Assembly: GCF_014189855.1 (NCBI RefSeq)
Contig: NZ_BJFN01000004.1
Coordinates: 186,001 to 250,000, forward strand
DNA length: 64,000 nt
Origin: Buttiauxella sp. A111
GTDB taxonomy: Bacteria > Pseudomonadota > Gammaproteobacteria > Enterobacterales > Enterobacteriaceae
Direction: 5' to 3'
Shown here: in pieces, positions 1 through 9,302 of the stretch
How positions within the stretch are numbered: position 1 is the stretch's first letter
Layout: the number at the start of each line of letters is the position of its first letter
Translations under genes and position numbers: made by a program
Notes under the pieces: generated by a model
The model's database searches: none
The model's input: the letters and a program-made list of their open reading frames with translations, nothing else
Told to the model about the DNA's origin: nothing

Positions 1-191
1 GGTATAGCGCCCTCATTTCTGCACGGATACTCCAGAGTTCTGCACGCCAGATATTGTAAGCAGGGGCAAACCCTGCTTACATAGCCAGCCAGATGGGGCA
101 TGAAATTTCTAAAACGACGCCACTCCTGTCCCCATAGCGCGCCTGGACTCCAGGAGGCTGCCCCAACCAACTGATAAGCCGGTGATTTCCG
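1..191. other. Upstream flank of rstB, no gene recognised
   Basis: This window-edge stretch precedes rstB. One frame is open from base 1 to a stop at 82-84 but resembles nothing I know, and it is not the C-terminus of RstA. A perfect hairpin (10-bp arms 56-65 and 71-80, GTAAGCAGGG and its complement, 5-base loop) lies in the middle. It has no T-tract, so it is not a clear terminator. In E. coli rstA lies immediately before rstB; here at least 190 bp separate rstB from whatever lies upstream. Confidence 0.5.
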
Positions 192-1508
192 TTGAAAAAG
201 TTATTTATTCAGTTCTATCTTTTGCTGTTCGTCTGCTTCCTGGTGATGACCATGCTGGTTGGCCTGGTATACAAATTCACCGCTGAGCGTGCTGGCCGCC
301 AGTCGCTGGATGATTTGATGAAGAGCTCGCTGTATTTGATGCGCAGCGAGTTGCGTGAAATCCCGCCTCGCGACTGGAACCGCACTATCAAAGATCTCGA
401 CCTTAACCTGTCCTTTAAACTCCATATCGAGCCAATGGACAAGTTCAAACTTGATGAGATAACAATGCGTCATCTGCGAGAAGGCGAAATTGTCGCCCTC
501 GACGACGAATACACCTTTATTCAGCGTATCCCCCGCAGCCATTATGTTCTTGCCGTCGGCCCGATTCCCTATCTCTTTTTCTTGCATCAAATGCGCTTGC
601 TGGATGTGGCACTGATGGCATTTATTGCGATCTCGCTCGCCTTCCCGGTTTTTATTTGGATGCGGCCCCATTGGCAGGACATGCTGAAACTGGAAACAGC
701 GGCGCAAAGATTAGGTAAAGGGCATCTTGATGAGCGTATCCATTTCGACAGCGCTTCAAGTTTTGAGCGTTTAGGTGTCGCATTCAACCAGATGGCAGAC
801 AGCATCAACGCACAAATTGCCAGTAAGAAGATGCTGATTGACGGAATTGCGCATGAACTGCGAACACCACTGGTGCGCCTGCGTTATCGCCTTGAGATGA
901 GCGACAACCTGACGGATGCGGAATCATTGGCGCTAAACCGTGATATTGGCCAACTGGAAGCCTTGATTGAAGAGCTGCTGACTTACGCGCGCCTCGACCG
1001 CCCGCAAACGGAGTTGCAACTGGCAAGTGTGGATGTTCCACGCTGGCTTGATGAGCACATTGCTGATGTCAGAATCATTCATCCTCAGCTCGATATTCAA
1101 CTGGATATTCCATCAGCAGGTGATTTTGGTTTAATCGATCTGCGCCTGATGGAGCGTGTCACCGATAATCTGGTCAATAACGCGCTGCGTTACAGTAATG
1201 AGAAATTGCGAATCAGTCTGTGGCTCGACAACAGAACCGCAATTTTACAAGTTGAGGACGATGGTCCAGGTATTCCAGCAGAAGAACGCGAACGGGTATT
1301 TGAACCGTTTGTTCGCCTTGACCCCAGCCGCGACCGCGCCACGGGTGGATGCGGTCTAGGACTTGCGATCGTTCATTCTGTCGCAACGGCGATGGAAGGT
1401 TCGGTGGGCGTAGACAGCGGTGCACTGGGCGGCGCCCGCTTCCGCTTTAGCTGGCCAATCAAAACGGAATCCCCTTTAGCGTTAGCCTCCGTAACGCCGC
1501 GCCGCTAA
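192..1508 (+). CDS. rstB: Sensor histidine kinase RstB
   Basis: Inner-membrane sensor kinase of the RstBA two-component system. The 438-residue protein is close to E. coli RstB (about 433). It has an N-terminal membrane segment (about 6-28), a periplasmic sensor region, a second membrane segment (about 135-155), a HAMP linker and a DHp domain with H-box IAHELRTPL (phospho-acceptor His221). A CA domain follows with the N box (DNLVNNALRY) and G boxes (DDGPGI, GCGLGLAIVHS). The start is TTG at 192, chosen because translation from there matches the RstB N-terminus; the ribosome site is weak. The partner rstA is not visible before it. An RstA-like box lies upstream of asr later in the window, so the two loci are probably functionally linked. 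Confidence 0.95.
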   Translation: MKKLFIQFYLLLFVCFLVMTMLVGLVYKFTAERAGRQSLDDLMKSSLYLMRSELREIPPRDWNRTIKDLDLNLSFKLHIEPMDKFKLDEITMRHLREGEIVALDDEYTFIQRIPRSHYVLAVGPIPYLFFLHQMRLLDVALMAFIAISLAFPVFIWMRPHWQDMLKLETAAQRLGKGHLDERIHFDSASSFERLGVAFNQMADSINAQIASKKMLIDGIAHELRTPLVRLRYRLEMSDNLTDAESLALNRDIGQLEALIEELLTYARLDRPQTELQLASVDVPRWLDEHIADVRIIHPQLDIQLDIPSAGDFGLIDLRLMERVTDNLVNNALRYSNEKLRISLWLDNRTAILQVEDDGPGIPAEERERVFEPFVRLDPSRDRATGGCGLGLAIVHSVATAMEGSVGVDSGALGGARFRFSWPIKTESPLALASVTPRR

Positions 1509-1575
1509 AAATCATGTTTCCCTGCCAGGCCATCGAAACGACGATGGTCAGGTTCATCTCCCTGTGTTATAAATC

Positions 1576-1598
1576 CATAAGTATGTTGTAACTAATGA
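1576..1598 (+). promoter_or_regulatory. Ter replication-fork arrest site (TerB-like)
   Basis: The 23-bp segment contains the core AGTATGTTGTAACTAA at 1580-1595 and agrees with E. coli TerB at 20 of 23 positions as I remember that sequence. It lies directly in front of tus, as TerB does in E. coli, where Tus binding also represses tus transcription. In the usual Tus-Ter polarity the conserved G6/C6 base pair, here at 1581, marks the non-permissive side. Forks moving left to right in this window should therefore be blocked. Confidence 0.9.
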
Positions 1599-1606
1599 GT
1601 GGCAAA

Positions 1607-2536
1607 ATGGCAAAATATGATTTGATTGAACGCCTGAACAGCACCTTCCGCGAGCTTGAGCACGACTTACATCAACTTCGTGAGCAACTCGATAGTTACA
1701 GATTGTTGGTGGGACGTGTGTTCCCCTTACCCACCGTGGATAAAGGGAAGGAACATGATGCCGTCACGAAAATAGAAGTGACTCAATTACTGGGGCACGT
1801 GGCACATCAGTCTACCCTTTCCCATTTTACGCGCTTGTTCATCCAGCAACAGTCGGAGAAAATCAGCAGCAAAGCCGCTGTACGCTTGCCTGGCGCCGTT
1901 TGTTATCAGGTCGATGAGAGAGAACGCGAACAAACACTGGCACTGATTGAACGCATCAATCAGCGTAAACAGGCGTTTGAAAACATTGTCAGTGTGGAAT
2001 CCGGTTTACCCAGCGTGCAGCGTTTTGAATGGGTACACCGCCAACTTCCGGGGCTTATCACGCTCAACGCTTACCGGACTATCACCCTGCTGGACAATCC
2101 CAGCACGCTCAATTTTGGCTGGGCGAATAAGCAAATAATTAAGAACTATTCCAGACGCGACGTTATCGAGATACTTGAAAAAAGTCTAAACGCTAATCGC
2201 GCTGTGCCCCCGTATACCCGTGAGCAATGGGCTGAACAAATTACCCGAGAACTCAATGACATCAGTCGTTTATCGGATAATACGCGCCTGAAAATCAAGC
2301 GCCCCGTCAAGGTGCAACCTGTGGCCCGAGCCTGGTATCAGGAACGCAAAAAACAGGTTCAGCATGCCTGCCCTTCGCCTCTGGTCGTCCTGTGTAATCC
2401 TGACAACGGTGAAATGCCGCCGGATATTGGCGAGTTGCTCAATTATGATGCGGATAATATCCGCCATCGCTACAAACCAGATGCGCAACCGTTGCGGTTG
2501 GTGATCCCGCGCCTGCATCTTTACTGCGAAGAATAG
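1607..2536 (+). CDS. tus: Replication terminus site-binding protein Tus
   Basis: DNA-binding protein that locks onto Ter sites and stops DnaB helicase from one side. The product is 309 residues, the same size as E. coli Tus, and keeps characteristic blocks such as [34 protein letters not shown] and the C-terminal [11 protein letters not shown]. An in-frame ATG at 1595 would add four residues but lies inside the Ter site. The ATG at 1607 gives the family N-terminus ([11 protein letters not shown]). The gene is convergent with fumC, with 18 bp between stops. Autoregulation through the Ter site just upstream is likely. Confidence 0.96.
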   Translation: MAKYDLIERLNSTFRELEHDLHQLREQLDSYRLLVGRVFPLPTVDKGKEHDAVTKIEVTQLLGHVAHQSTLSHFTRLFIQQQSEKISSKAAVRLPGAVCYQVDEREREQTLALIERINQRKQAFENIVSVESGLPSVQRFEWVHRQLPGLITLNAYRTITLLDNPSTLNFGWANKQIIKNYSRRDVIEILEKSLNANRAVPPYTREQWAEQITRELNDISRLSDNTRLKIKRPVKVQPVARAWYQERKKQVQHACPSPLVVLCNPDNGEMPPDIGELLNYDADNIRHRYKPDAQPLRLVIPRLHLYCEE

Positions 2537-2554
2537 ATACAGGCGCGATGAAGC

Positions 2555-3952
2555 TTACTGTTTCATACTGCCGACCATCTCTTCCGGGCGTACCCAGGCA
2601 TCAAATTCGTCCTCAGTCAGATAACCCAGCTTTAACGCAGATGCCTTCAGTGTCAGCCCTTCTTTATGGGCTTTCTTGGCAATCTCTGCGGCTTTGTCGT
2701 AACCAATATGGGTATTGAGTGCGGTCACCAGCATCAGCGATTCATTCAGCAACTGTGTGATTCGGTCCCGGTTAGGTTCGATACCCACCGCACAATGTTC
2801 GTTGAAACTTTCCATGCCATCAGCTAACAAACGCACCGATTGCAGGAAGTTATGAATCACCATCGGGCGATATACGTTGAGCTCAAAGTTACCCGAAGCG
2901 CCGCCCATATTGACCGCCACGTCGTTACCCATCACCTGGCAACACAACATAGTCATCGCTTCACACTGCGTCGGGTTGACTTTGCCTGGCATAATTGAAC
3001 TACCGGGTTCGTTTTCAGGAATGGCGATTTCGCCAATTCCGCAGCGCGGCCCTGAGGATAACCAACGGACATCGTTGGCAATTTTCATCAACGATGCCGC
3101 TAACCCTTTTAATGCTCCATGGCAATGAACCAGCGCATCACAAGTTGCCAGTGCTTCAAATTTATTCGGTGCAGTAATGAACGGTTGGCGAGTAATCTCA
3201 GCCAGCTCTTTTGCGACGCGTACCGCGTATTCAGGATGGGTATTCAGTCCAGTTCCCACCGCCGTGCCGCCTAATGCCAGCTCCGCAACGTGCGGCAAGC
3301 TGTTTTCGACATGTTTGAGATTATGTTCAAGCATGGCCACCCAGCCGGAAATCTCCTGGCCAAGGGTTAGCGGTGTCGCATCCTGCAAGTGCGTACGACC
3401 AATTTTAACGATGTCGCGGAAAGCGTCGGCCTTGTCTTGCAACGTCGCTTTCAACACGTTTAATTGTGGGATGAGCTGTTCACGCACCGCGATCAGCGCC
3501 GCAACGTGCATGGCTGTCGGGAATACGTCATTTGAGCTTTGGCTCTTATTCACGTCGTCATTGGGATGAACGTTGCGCTCCATTCCGCGCACACCGCCAA
3601 GAATTTCACTTGCCCGGTTTGCCAGTACTTCATTCATATTCATGTTGCTCTGGGTACCAGAGCCTGTTTGCCAGATGGCGAGCGGGAACTCGTCGGGATG
3701 CTTACCGTCCAGCACTTCGTCAGCCGCCTCGATAATGGCTTTACCTCGGGTGTTGTCCAACAAGCCGAGATCCATATTCACCTTCGCGGCAGCGCGCTTG
3801 GTTAATGCCAACGCCTGGATCAGTGCCGTGGGCATTTTTTCAGTGGAAATGCGGAAGTGCTCAAGTGAGCGCTGAGTTTGTGCGCCCCACAGTTTATCTG
3901 CCGGGACGTCAATTGGGCCCATTGAGTCTGATTCACTACGAACGGCTACCAT
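2555..3952 (-). CDS. fumC: Class II fumarate hydratase FumC
   Basis: Oxygen-stable, iron-independent fumarase converting fumarate to L-malate in the TCA cycle. The 465 residues cover the full fumarase/aspartase fold. The superfamily signature [13 protein letters not shown] is present, as are [32 protein letters not shown] and [12 protein letters not shown], which build the active site. The start ATG at 3952 has a strong AAGGAG six bases before it. It lies downstream of fumA on the same strand, separated by a terminator, so it probably has its own promoter. In E. coli fumC is induced by SoxRS/MarA under oxidative stress; I did not identify that box here. Confidence 0.97.
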   Translation of the reverse strand: MVAVRSESDSMGPIDVPADKLWGAQTQRSLEHFRISTEKMPTALIQALALTKRAAAKVNMDLGLLDNTRGKAIIEAADEVLDGKHPDEFPLAIWQTGSGTQSNMNMNEVLANRASEILGGVRGMERNVHPNDDVNKSQSSNDVFPTAMHVAALIAVREQLIPQLNVLKATLQDKADAFRDIVKIGRTHLQDATPLTLGQEISGWVAMLEHNLKHVENSLPHVAELALGGTAVGTGLNTHPEYAVRVAKELAEITRQPFITAPNKFEALATCDALVHCHGALKGLAASLMKIANDVRWLSSGPRCGIGEIAIPENEPGSSIMPGKVNPTQCEAMTMLCCQVMGNDVAVNMGGASGNFELNVYRPMVIHNFLQSVRLLADGMESFNEHCAVGIEPNRDRITQLLNESLMLVTALNTHIGYDKAAEIAKKAHKEGLTLKASALKLGYLTEDEFDAWVRPEEMVGSMKQ

Positions 3953-3975
3953 TTCATTCTCCTTAGATTTTGAGC

Positions 3976-3999
3976 AAAAAAAACCGCCCTTATGGGCGG
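3976..3999 (-). terminator. Rho-independent terminator after fumA
   Basis: On the minus strand a CCGCCC/GGGCGG stem (plus-strand arms 3984-3989 and 3994-3999, 4-base loop) is followed by eight Ts (3976-3983). It follows the fumA stop and precedes fumC, so it separates the two fumarase transcripts. Confidence 0.9.
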
Positions 4000-4009
4000 C
4001 TTATAATGT

Positions 4010-5656
4010 TTACTTCACGCATCGCGTACATTGAGAGGCGTGTATTTTCTGGAAGAAGTCATTGCCCTTGTCATCGACCAGAATAAAGGCTGGGAAGTCT
4101 TCGACTTCGATTTTCCAGATAGCTTCCATCCCCAGTTCCGCGTACTCGACACAGGTCAGGCTCTTGATGCTTTGTTGCGCCAGAACCGCAGCTGGACCGC
4201 CGATACTACCCAGATAGAAACCACCGTGTTTATGGCAAGCATCCGTCACCTGTTGGCTACGGTTACCTTTTGCCAGCATCACCATGCTGCCGCCATTGGC
4301 TTGCAGCAGATCGACATACGAGTCCATACGTCCTGCGGTTGTCGGCCCCAACGAGCCCGATGCATAACCGTCTGGCGTTTTGGCCGGGCCTGCGTAATAC
4401 ACAGGATGATCCTTGATGTATTGCGGTAAACCTTCACCGTTATCGATACGTTCTTTGAGTTTAGCGTGGGCGATGTCACGTGCCACAATAATCGTGCCAC
4501 TTAAAGAAAGGCGGGTGGAAACCGGGTACTGCGATAACTGTTTTAAGATCTCACTCATTGGGCGATTCAGGTCGACTTTTATCGCCTCACCTTCCCCCGC
4601 CTGACGCAGTTCCTGCGGAATAAATTTGCCAGGATTATGCTCGAGTTTCTCAATCCAGATACCGTCACGATTGATCTTCGCTTTAATGTTGCGGTCAGCG
4701 GAACAAGAGACGCCCATACCTACCGGGCATGACGCCCCGTGGCGCGGCAAACGCACAACGCGAATATCGTGGGCGAAATATTTACCACCAAACTGCGCAC
4801 CCAGCCCCAGATTCTGCGCTTCTTTGAGCAGTTCTTCTTCAAGCTGAACATCGCGGAAGGCCTGGCCGTGTTCATTACCTTCCGTTGGCAGCCCATCGTA
4901 ATATTTGGTGGATGCCAGTTTGACCGTTTTCAGCGTGGCTTCGGCTGAAGTTCCACCAATCACAAACGCCACATGGTACGGCGGACAGGCAGCAGTACCG
5001 AGGCTACGCATTTTATCAACAAGGTAATCTTTCAGGCGGCCAGGACTCAGTAGCGCCTTCGTTTCCTGATACAGATAGGTTTTGTTCGCTGAGCCGCCGC
5101 CTTTGGCAACGCAGAGGAATTTATATTCGTCACCGTCAACGGTGTACAGGTCGATTTGCGCTGGCAGGTTGGTGCCAGTGTTGACCTCTTTGTACATGTC
5201 CAGCGCGGCGTTTTGCGAATAGCGCAGGTTATCTTCAATAAAGGTGTTGTAGACGCCGCGAGACAGCGCTTCTTCATCACCGCCACCGGTCCAGACACGT
5301 TGGCCTTTTTTGCCCATGATGATCGCCGTGCCGGTATCCTGGCAGGTCGGCAAAATGCCTTTCGCAGCGATTTCGGAGTTACGCAGGAATTGGAGCGCGA
5401 CGTACTTATCGTTTTCAGAGGCTTCAGGATCATTCAGGATATCGGCCACTTGCTGTTGGTGAGCGGGGCGCAACATAAACGAGGCATCATGGAATGCGTG
5501 TTGGGTCAGTAACGTGAGGGCTTTGGGGTCAACTTTCAGGACTTCCTGCCCTTCGAACTCTGACACTGAAACATAATCACTGCTTAGCAAGTAGTATTCT
5601 GTTTCGTCTTTTTTTAACGGGAACGGCTCTTGATAATGAAAGGCTTTATTCGACAT
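4010..5656 (-). CDS. fumA: Class I fumarate hydratase FumA ([4Fe-4S])
   Basis: Iron-sulfur fumarase, the main aerobic/microaerobic enzyme in E. coli. The product is 548 residues, the size of E. coli FumA, with near-identical sequence throughout. Cluster cysteines are visible in [19 protein letters not shown] and [13 protein letters not shown] (Cys105, 224 and 318 in E. coli numbering). The C-terminus ends in CTRCVK, as in FumA. The start ATG at 5656 follows a GAGAG ribosome site. It is divergent from manA, with about 160 bp shared as promoter region. A second class I gene (fumB) is not in this window. Confidence 0.97.
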   Translation of the reverse strand: MSNKAFHYQEPFPLKKDETEYYLLSSDYVSVSEFEGQEVLKVDPKALTLLTQHAFHDASFMLRPAHQQQVADILNDPEASENDKYVALQFLRNSEIAAKGILPTCQDTGTAIIMGKKGQRVWTGGGDEEALSRGVYNTFIEDNLRYSQNAALDMYKEVNTGTNLPAQIDLYTVDGDEYKFLCVAKGGGSANKTYLYQETKALLSPGRLKDYLVDKMRSLGTAACPPYHVAFVIGGTSAEATLKTVKLASTKYYDGLPTEGNEHGQAFRDVQLEEELLKEAQNLGLGAQFGGKYFAHDIRVVRLPRHGASCPVGMGVSCSADRNIKAKINRDGIWIEKLEHNPGKFIPQELRQAGEGEAIKVDLNRPMSEILKQLSQYPVSTRLSLSGTIIVARDIAHAKLKERIDNGEGLPQYIKDHPVYYAGPAKTPDGYASGSLGPTTAGRMDSYVDLLQANGGSMVMLAKGNRSQQVTDACHKHGGFYLGSIGGPAAVLAQQSIKSLTCVEYAELGMEAIWKIEVEDFPAFILVDDKGNDFFQKIHASQCTRCVK

Positions 5657-5816
5657 TGTTCTCTCACTTACGACATTTATTTTTAACTCGCCAATATGCT
5701 ACACAATTATTTAACAAAAACTGAGACTAGTACGACTTTTTACTCCCCTGGTTACTTCATCTCAGATAATTGGTTTAATAGCCGGAACTTTAGCTAGATT
5801 ACAACAGGGCTTGATA

Positions 5817-6989
5817 ATGCAAAAACTCATCAACTCAGTGCAAAACTATGCATGGGGAAGTAAAACTGCGTTAACGGAACTTTATGGCGTGCAAAATCCA
5901 GAAAACGTGCCGATGGCAGAACTCTGGATGGGCGCACATCCGAAAAGCAGCTCAAAAATTCTTGAAAATGGTCAACCGCGTTCACTACGTGATGTCATTG
6001 ATGCTAACAAGCCCACGCTATTAGGTAAGGCCGTGGCAGAGCGTTTTGGTGAGTTGCCGTTTCTCTTCAAAGTGTTGTGTGCCGATCAACCCCTTTCCAT
6101 TCAGGTTCACCCGAACAAAAAAGCCTCTGAAATAGGTTTTGCCAAAGAGAACGCGGCAGGTATCCCTTTAGATGCGGCCGAGCGTAACTACAAAGATCCA
6201 AACCACAAACCCGAGCTCGTGTTCGCATTAACACCGTTCCTCGCCATGAATGCATTCCGCGAATTTGCCGATATTGTTTCGCTGCTGCAGCCTGTCTCAG
6301 GCGCGCATCCGGCCATCGCGCATTTCTTGCAAGAGCCTAATGCTGAACGTTTGTCACAGCTTTTCGCCAGTTTGCTGAACATGAAAGGTGATGAGAAGTC
6401 ACGCGCGTTGGGCGTATTAAAAGCCGCGCTAAATAACCAACAGGGCGAGCCGTGGGAAACCATTCGTGTCATTTCTGAGTTCTACCCGGATGACAGCGGC
6501 TTGTTCTCGCCACTGCTGTTAAACGTGGTGAAATTGCAGCCAGGTGAAGCGATGTTCCTGTTCGCCGAAACGCCGCACGCTTACCTGAAAGGTGTCGCGC
6601 TGGAAGTCATGGCAAACTCCGATAACGTGCTGCGTGCGGGTCTGACGCCAAAATACATCGACATTCCTGAGCTGGTCGCAAACGTGAAGTTTGAACCTAA
6701 ACCGGCAGATCAATTGCTGACACAACCCGTGAAACGGGCGAGCGAGCTAGACTTCCCTATTCCGGTTGATGATTTCGCCTTCTCTTTGCACGATCTCAGC
6801 GCTCAACAAACCCCGCTCGCCCAAACCAGTGCGGCTATCGTGTTTTGTACCGAAGGCGAAGCGGTATTGAGTAAAGACCAACAGCAACTGGTGCTCAAAC
6901 CGGGTGAATCTGCCTTTATCTCCGCAGAAGAATCACCGGTTTCTCTCAGCGGCGTTGGCCGTGTAGCGCGCGTCTACTCCAAAATCTGA
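5817..6989 (+). CDS. manA: Mannose-6-phosphate isomerase (type I)
   Basis: Zinc-dependent cupin enzyme interconverting mannose-6-phosphate and fructose-6-phosphate, for mannose use and GDP-mannose supply. The 390 residues match E. coli ManA (391). Zinc/active-site blocks SIQVHPNK, NYKDPNHKPELVFAL and FAETPHAYLKG are intact. A TTG at 5811 would add two residues; the ATG at 5817 gives the family N-terminus MQKLINSVQNYAWG. It stands alone, divergent from fumA and followed by an ERIC repeat. Confidence 0.97.
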   Translation: MQKLINSVQNYAWGSKTALTELYGVQNPENVPMAELWMGAHPKSSSKILENGQPRSLRDVIDANKPTLLGKAVAERFGELPFLFKVLCADQPLSIQVHPNKKASEIGFAKENAAGIPLDAAERNYKDPNHKPELVFALTPFLAMNAFREFADIVSLLQPVSGAHPAIAHFLQEPNAERLSQLFASLLNMKGDEKSRALGVLKAALNNQQGEPWETIRVISEFYPDDSGLFSPLLLNVVKLQPGEAMFLFAETPHAYLKGVALEVMANSDNVLRAGLTPKYIDIPELVANVKFEPKPADQLLTQPVKRASELDFPIPVDDFAFSLHDLSAQQTPLAQTSAAIVFCTEGEAVLSKDQQQLVLKPGESAFISAEESPVSLSGVGRVARVYSKI

Positions 6990-7041
6990 GTTGTAAGCAA
7001 CTTACTGATTTTTTATGGATAGATTGCTAAGCTCTTTAGGA

Positions 7042-7166
<125 letters not shown>

Positions 7167-7202
7167 AACGTTTCTTAAATGCCTGCTGGCATTTCAATCG
7201 TC

Positions 7203-7220
7203 TGCCGGAGGACTACCGGC
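7203..7220. other. Hairpin upstream of ydgA
   Basis: TGCCGG and CCGGCA arms flank a short loop about 30 bp before the ydgA start. There is no T-tract. It could be leader structure or the remains of a terminator. Confidence 0.35.
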
Positions 7221-7248
7221 AGGCGCACTTAATATGGACGACGACAGA

Positions 7249-8796
7249 ATGAAAAAATCACTGGTTGCTGTAGGTGTCATTGTGGCTTTGGGTGTGGTGT
7301 GGACGGGCACAGCCTGGTACACCGGTAAACAGCTTGAAGGCCGCATGGCGGAGATGGTGGGTAATGCTGACGCCGTATTGAAAAAAGCCTCGCCTGAAGC
7401 AGGTTTAACGCTAAGCTACCAGGACTATCATCGTGGTCTGTTCCATAGCTCAATGCAACTGGTTATCAAACCCACTGCGGGAATGACCAGTGCGATTCTC
7501 AAGCCTGATCAAAGCATCGTTTTCAATGAAATCATCGATCATGGCCCGTTCCCCTTCGCACAGCTGAAAAAATTCAATCTGCTGCCGTCCATGGCATCCG
7601 TTCATACCACGCTTGTGAACAATCCGACGACTAAACCTTTGTTTGATATTACTAAAGGTCTGTCGTTTATCGATGCGCAAACGCGTATCGGCTATAACGG
7701 TGATACCTCTTCAGATATCGATTTGCTGCCACTGGACTACGTTAAAGGCGAAGAGAAAGTCGCTTTCAGCGGTGGTCAGTTCAATGCGGATGTCGATGGC
7801 AAGGGCGACAAGATTTCCATCCGCGGTGAAGCACAAAGCGGCCTGGTGAATACCAGCAATGAGTATGGCCAGCACGTGCAGATGACCTTTAACGGCATCA
7901 AAACCGAAGGCGATAGCAGCCGTAGCGAATTTATCGAGCGTATTGGTAGCCAAAAAGCGTCTATCGAAAAACTCGCTATTTCCGTTGAAGGCAAAGAAAT
8001 GGCCGTTGTGGAAGGCTTAAGTATCAATGCCAAATCCGAATTGCAGGAAGATAAAAAGCATCTTTCCGGCCAAATCGATTACACCCTGAACTCACTAAAA
8101 GTGCAGAACCAGGATATTGGCAGCGGCAAATTAACGTTAAAAATCGGTAACCTCGATGGCGCAGCGGTTCAGGAGTTCAGCAGTAAGTACAATGCTGAGT
8201 CGCAAAAACTGCTGGCAGACCCCGCAACCGCGCAGAATCCAGAAGCTTATCAGCAGCAAATTGTCGAACTGTTTGCCGCTAACCTGCCTCTGCTGTTGAA
8301 AGGGGATCCGGTGATCACCGTGGCACCGTTAAGCTGGAAGAATGCAAAAGGTGAAAGTAGCTTTAATCTTTCGCTGTTCCTGAAAGACCCTGCCCTGACG
8401 ACGACCGAGCCAACCACGCCGGAAGAGCAACTGAACCGTGTCGTGAAATCGCTGGATAGCAAGCTGGTTATCCCAGTGGATATGGCAACTGCGTTTATGA
8501 CTCAGGTAGCCCAGCTTGAAGGCTACCAGCCAGCCGAAGCCGCTAAACTTGCTGAACAGCAAATTAAAGGCCTGGCTGCAATGGGGCAAATGTTCCGTGT
8601 GACCACAATGGAAGACAACAAAGTGGTCTCCAGCCTGCAATACGCGAATGGCCAGGTAACGCTGAACGGACAGAAAATGCCGCTAAGTGATTTACTGGGT
8701 ATGTTCGGCATGCCAGGTATCGACGATCAATCCGCTCCAGCGCCAGAACTGGAAGCTCCTGCAACTCCTGCTGCGCCAGCAGTACCGCAGCAGTAA
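7249..8796 (+). CDS. ydgA: DUF945 family protein YdgA
   Basis: The 515-residue envelope protein matches E. coli YdgA along its length. It has one N-terminal hydrophobic segment (KKSLVAVGVIVALGVVWTGTAWYTG, about residues 2-26, an anchor or uncleaved signal) and a large exported DUF945 region. The conserved blocks SSDIDLLPL, VAFSGGQF, LNSLKVQNQDIGSGKLTLK and LQYANGQVTLNGQKM are present. The tail is rich in Pro and Ala. An ATG at 7234 would add five residues; 7249 matches the family start MKKSLVAVGV. No biochemical function is established from the sequence. A strong terminator follows. Confidence 0.93.
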   Translation: MKKSLVAVGVIVALGVVWTGTAWYTGKQLEGRMAEMVGNADAVLKKASPEAGLTLSYQDYHRGLFHSSMQLVIKPTAGMTSAILKPDQSIVFNEIIDHGPFPFAQLKKFNLLPSMASVHTTLVNNPTTKPLFDITKGLSFIDAQTRIGYNGDTSSDIDLLPLDYVKGEEKVAFSGGQFNADVDGKGDKISIRGEAQSGLVNTSNEYGQHVQMTFNGIKTEGDSSRSEFIERIGSQKASIEKLAISVEGKEMAVVEGLSINAKSELQEDKKHLSGQIDYTLNSLKVQNQDIGSGKLTLKIGNLDGAAVQEFSSKYNAESQKLLADPATAQNPEAYQQQIVELFAANLPLLLKGDPVITVAPLSWKNAKGESSFNLSLFLKDPALTTTEPTTPEEQLNRVVKSLDSKLVIPVDMATAFMTQVAQLEGYQPAEAAKLAEQQIKGLAAMGQMFRVTTMEDNKVVSSLQYANGQVTLNGQKMPLSDLLGMFGMPGIDDQSAPAPELEAPATPAAPAVPQQ

Positions 8797-8816
8797 TACT
8801 GACTTTTTGTCTCTGT

Positions 8817-8843
8817 AAAAGCCTCCTTCGGGAGGCTTTTTTT
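8817..8843 (+). terminator. Rho-independent terminator after ydgA
   Basis: AAGCCTCC-TTCG-GGAGGCTT hairpin with a UUCG tetraloop, ending in seven Ts, 20 bp after the ydgA stop. Confidence 0.93.
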
Positions 8844-8893
8844 AAATTAATGTGTCCTCATTCGTAAACACAAATTTCTGGAGATGGATATTG

Positions 8894-9292
8894 ATGTTGA
8901 CCGGCCTTAATCATTTGACACTCGCAGTAAGCAACGTGGCCCGCAGTTTCGATTTTTATGTACATCAGCTTGGCTTCACTCCACGCGCAAAATGGGCAAA
9001 AGGCGCTTACTTGTCTCTGGGCGACCTTTGGTTGTGTTTATCGCTTGATACGGTAGATGACAAAAGTGATTACACCCATTACGCCTTTACCATTTCAGAG
9101 CAGTACATCGTCAGTTTCAGGGAAAAACTGCGTGCTGCGAGGATCGAGGAGTGGAAGGACAACACGAGTGAAGGTGCATCACTTTACTTTCTTGATCCAG
9201 ATGGCCACCGGTTAGAAGTTCACAGCGGAGGCCTTGAAACCAGACTTCAGGCCTGCAAAGAAAAGCCCTATGAAGGAATGATCTTTTACTAA
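8894..9292 (+). CDS. fosA: FosA-family fosfomycin glutathione transferase
   Basis: Metal- and K+-dependent enzyme of the vicinal oxygen chelate (glyoxalase) fold that adds glutathione to fosfomycin; cytoplasmic. The 132 residues compare with about 138 for FosA. Metal ligands are His7 (LNHLTLAVS), His62 (DYTHYAF) and Glu108 (HRLEVH). Thr9, the K+-loop SEGAS and Arg117 (ETRLQAC) are also in place. The start ATG at 8894 has GGAG upstream; an earlier in-frame start at 8852 would add 14 unrelated residues. It stands between ydgA and malI with no mobile element nearby, so it looks like an intrinsic chromosomal gene. Resistance conferred in vivo is inferred, not shown. Confidence 0.9.
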   Translation: MLTGLNHLTLAVSNVARSFDFYVHQLGFTPRAKWAKGAYLSLGDLWLCLSLDTVDDKSDYTHYAFTISEQYIVSFREKLRAARIEEWKDNTSEGASLYFLDPDGHRLEVHSGGLETRLQACKEKPYEGMIFY

Positions 9293-9302
9293 CCCAGCAT
9301 CG

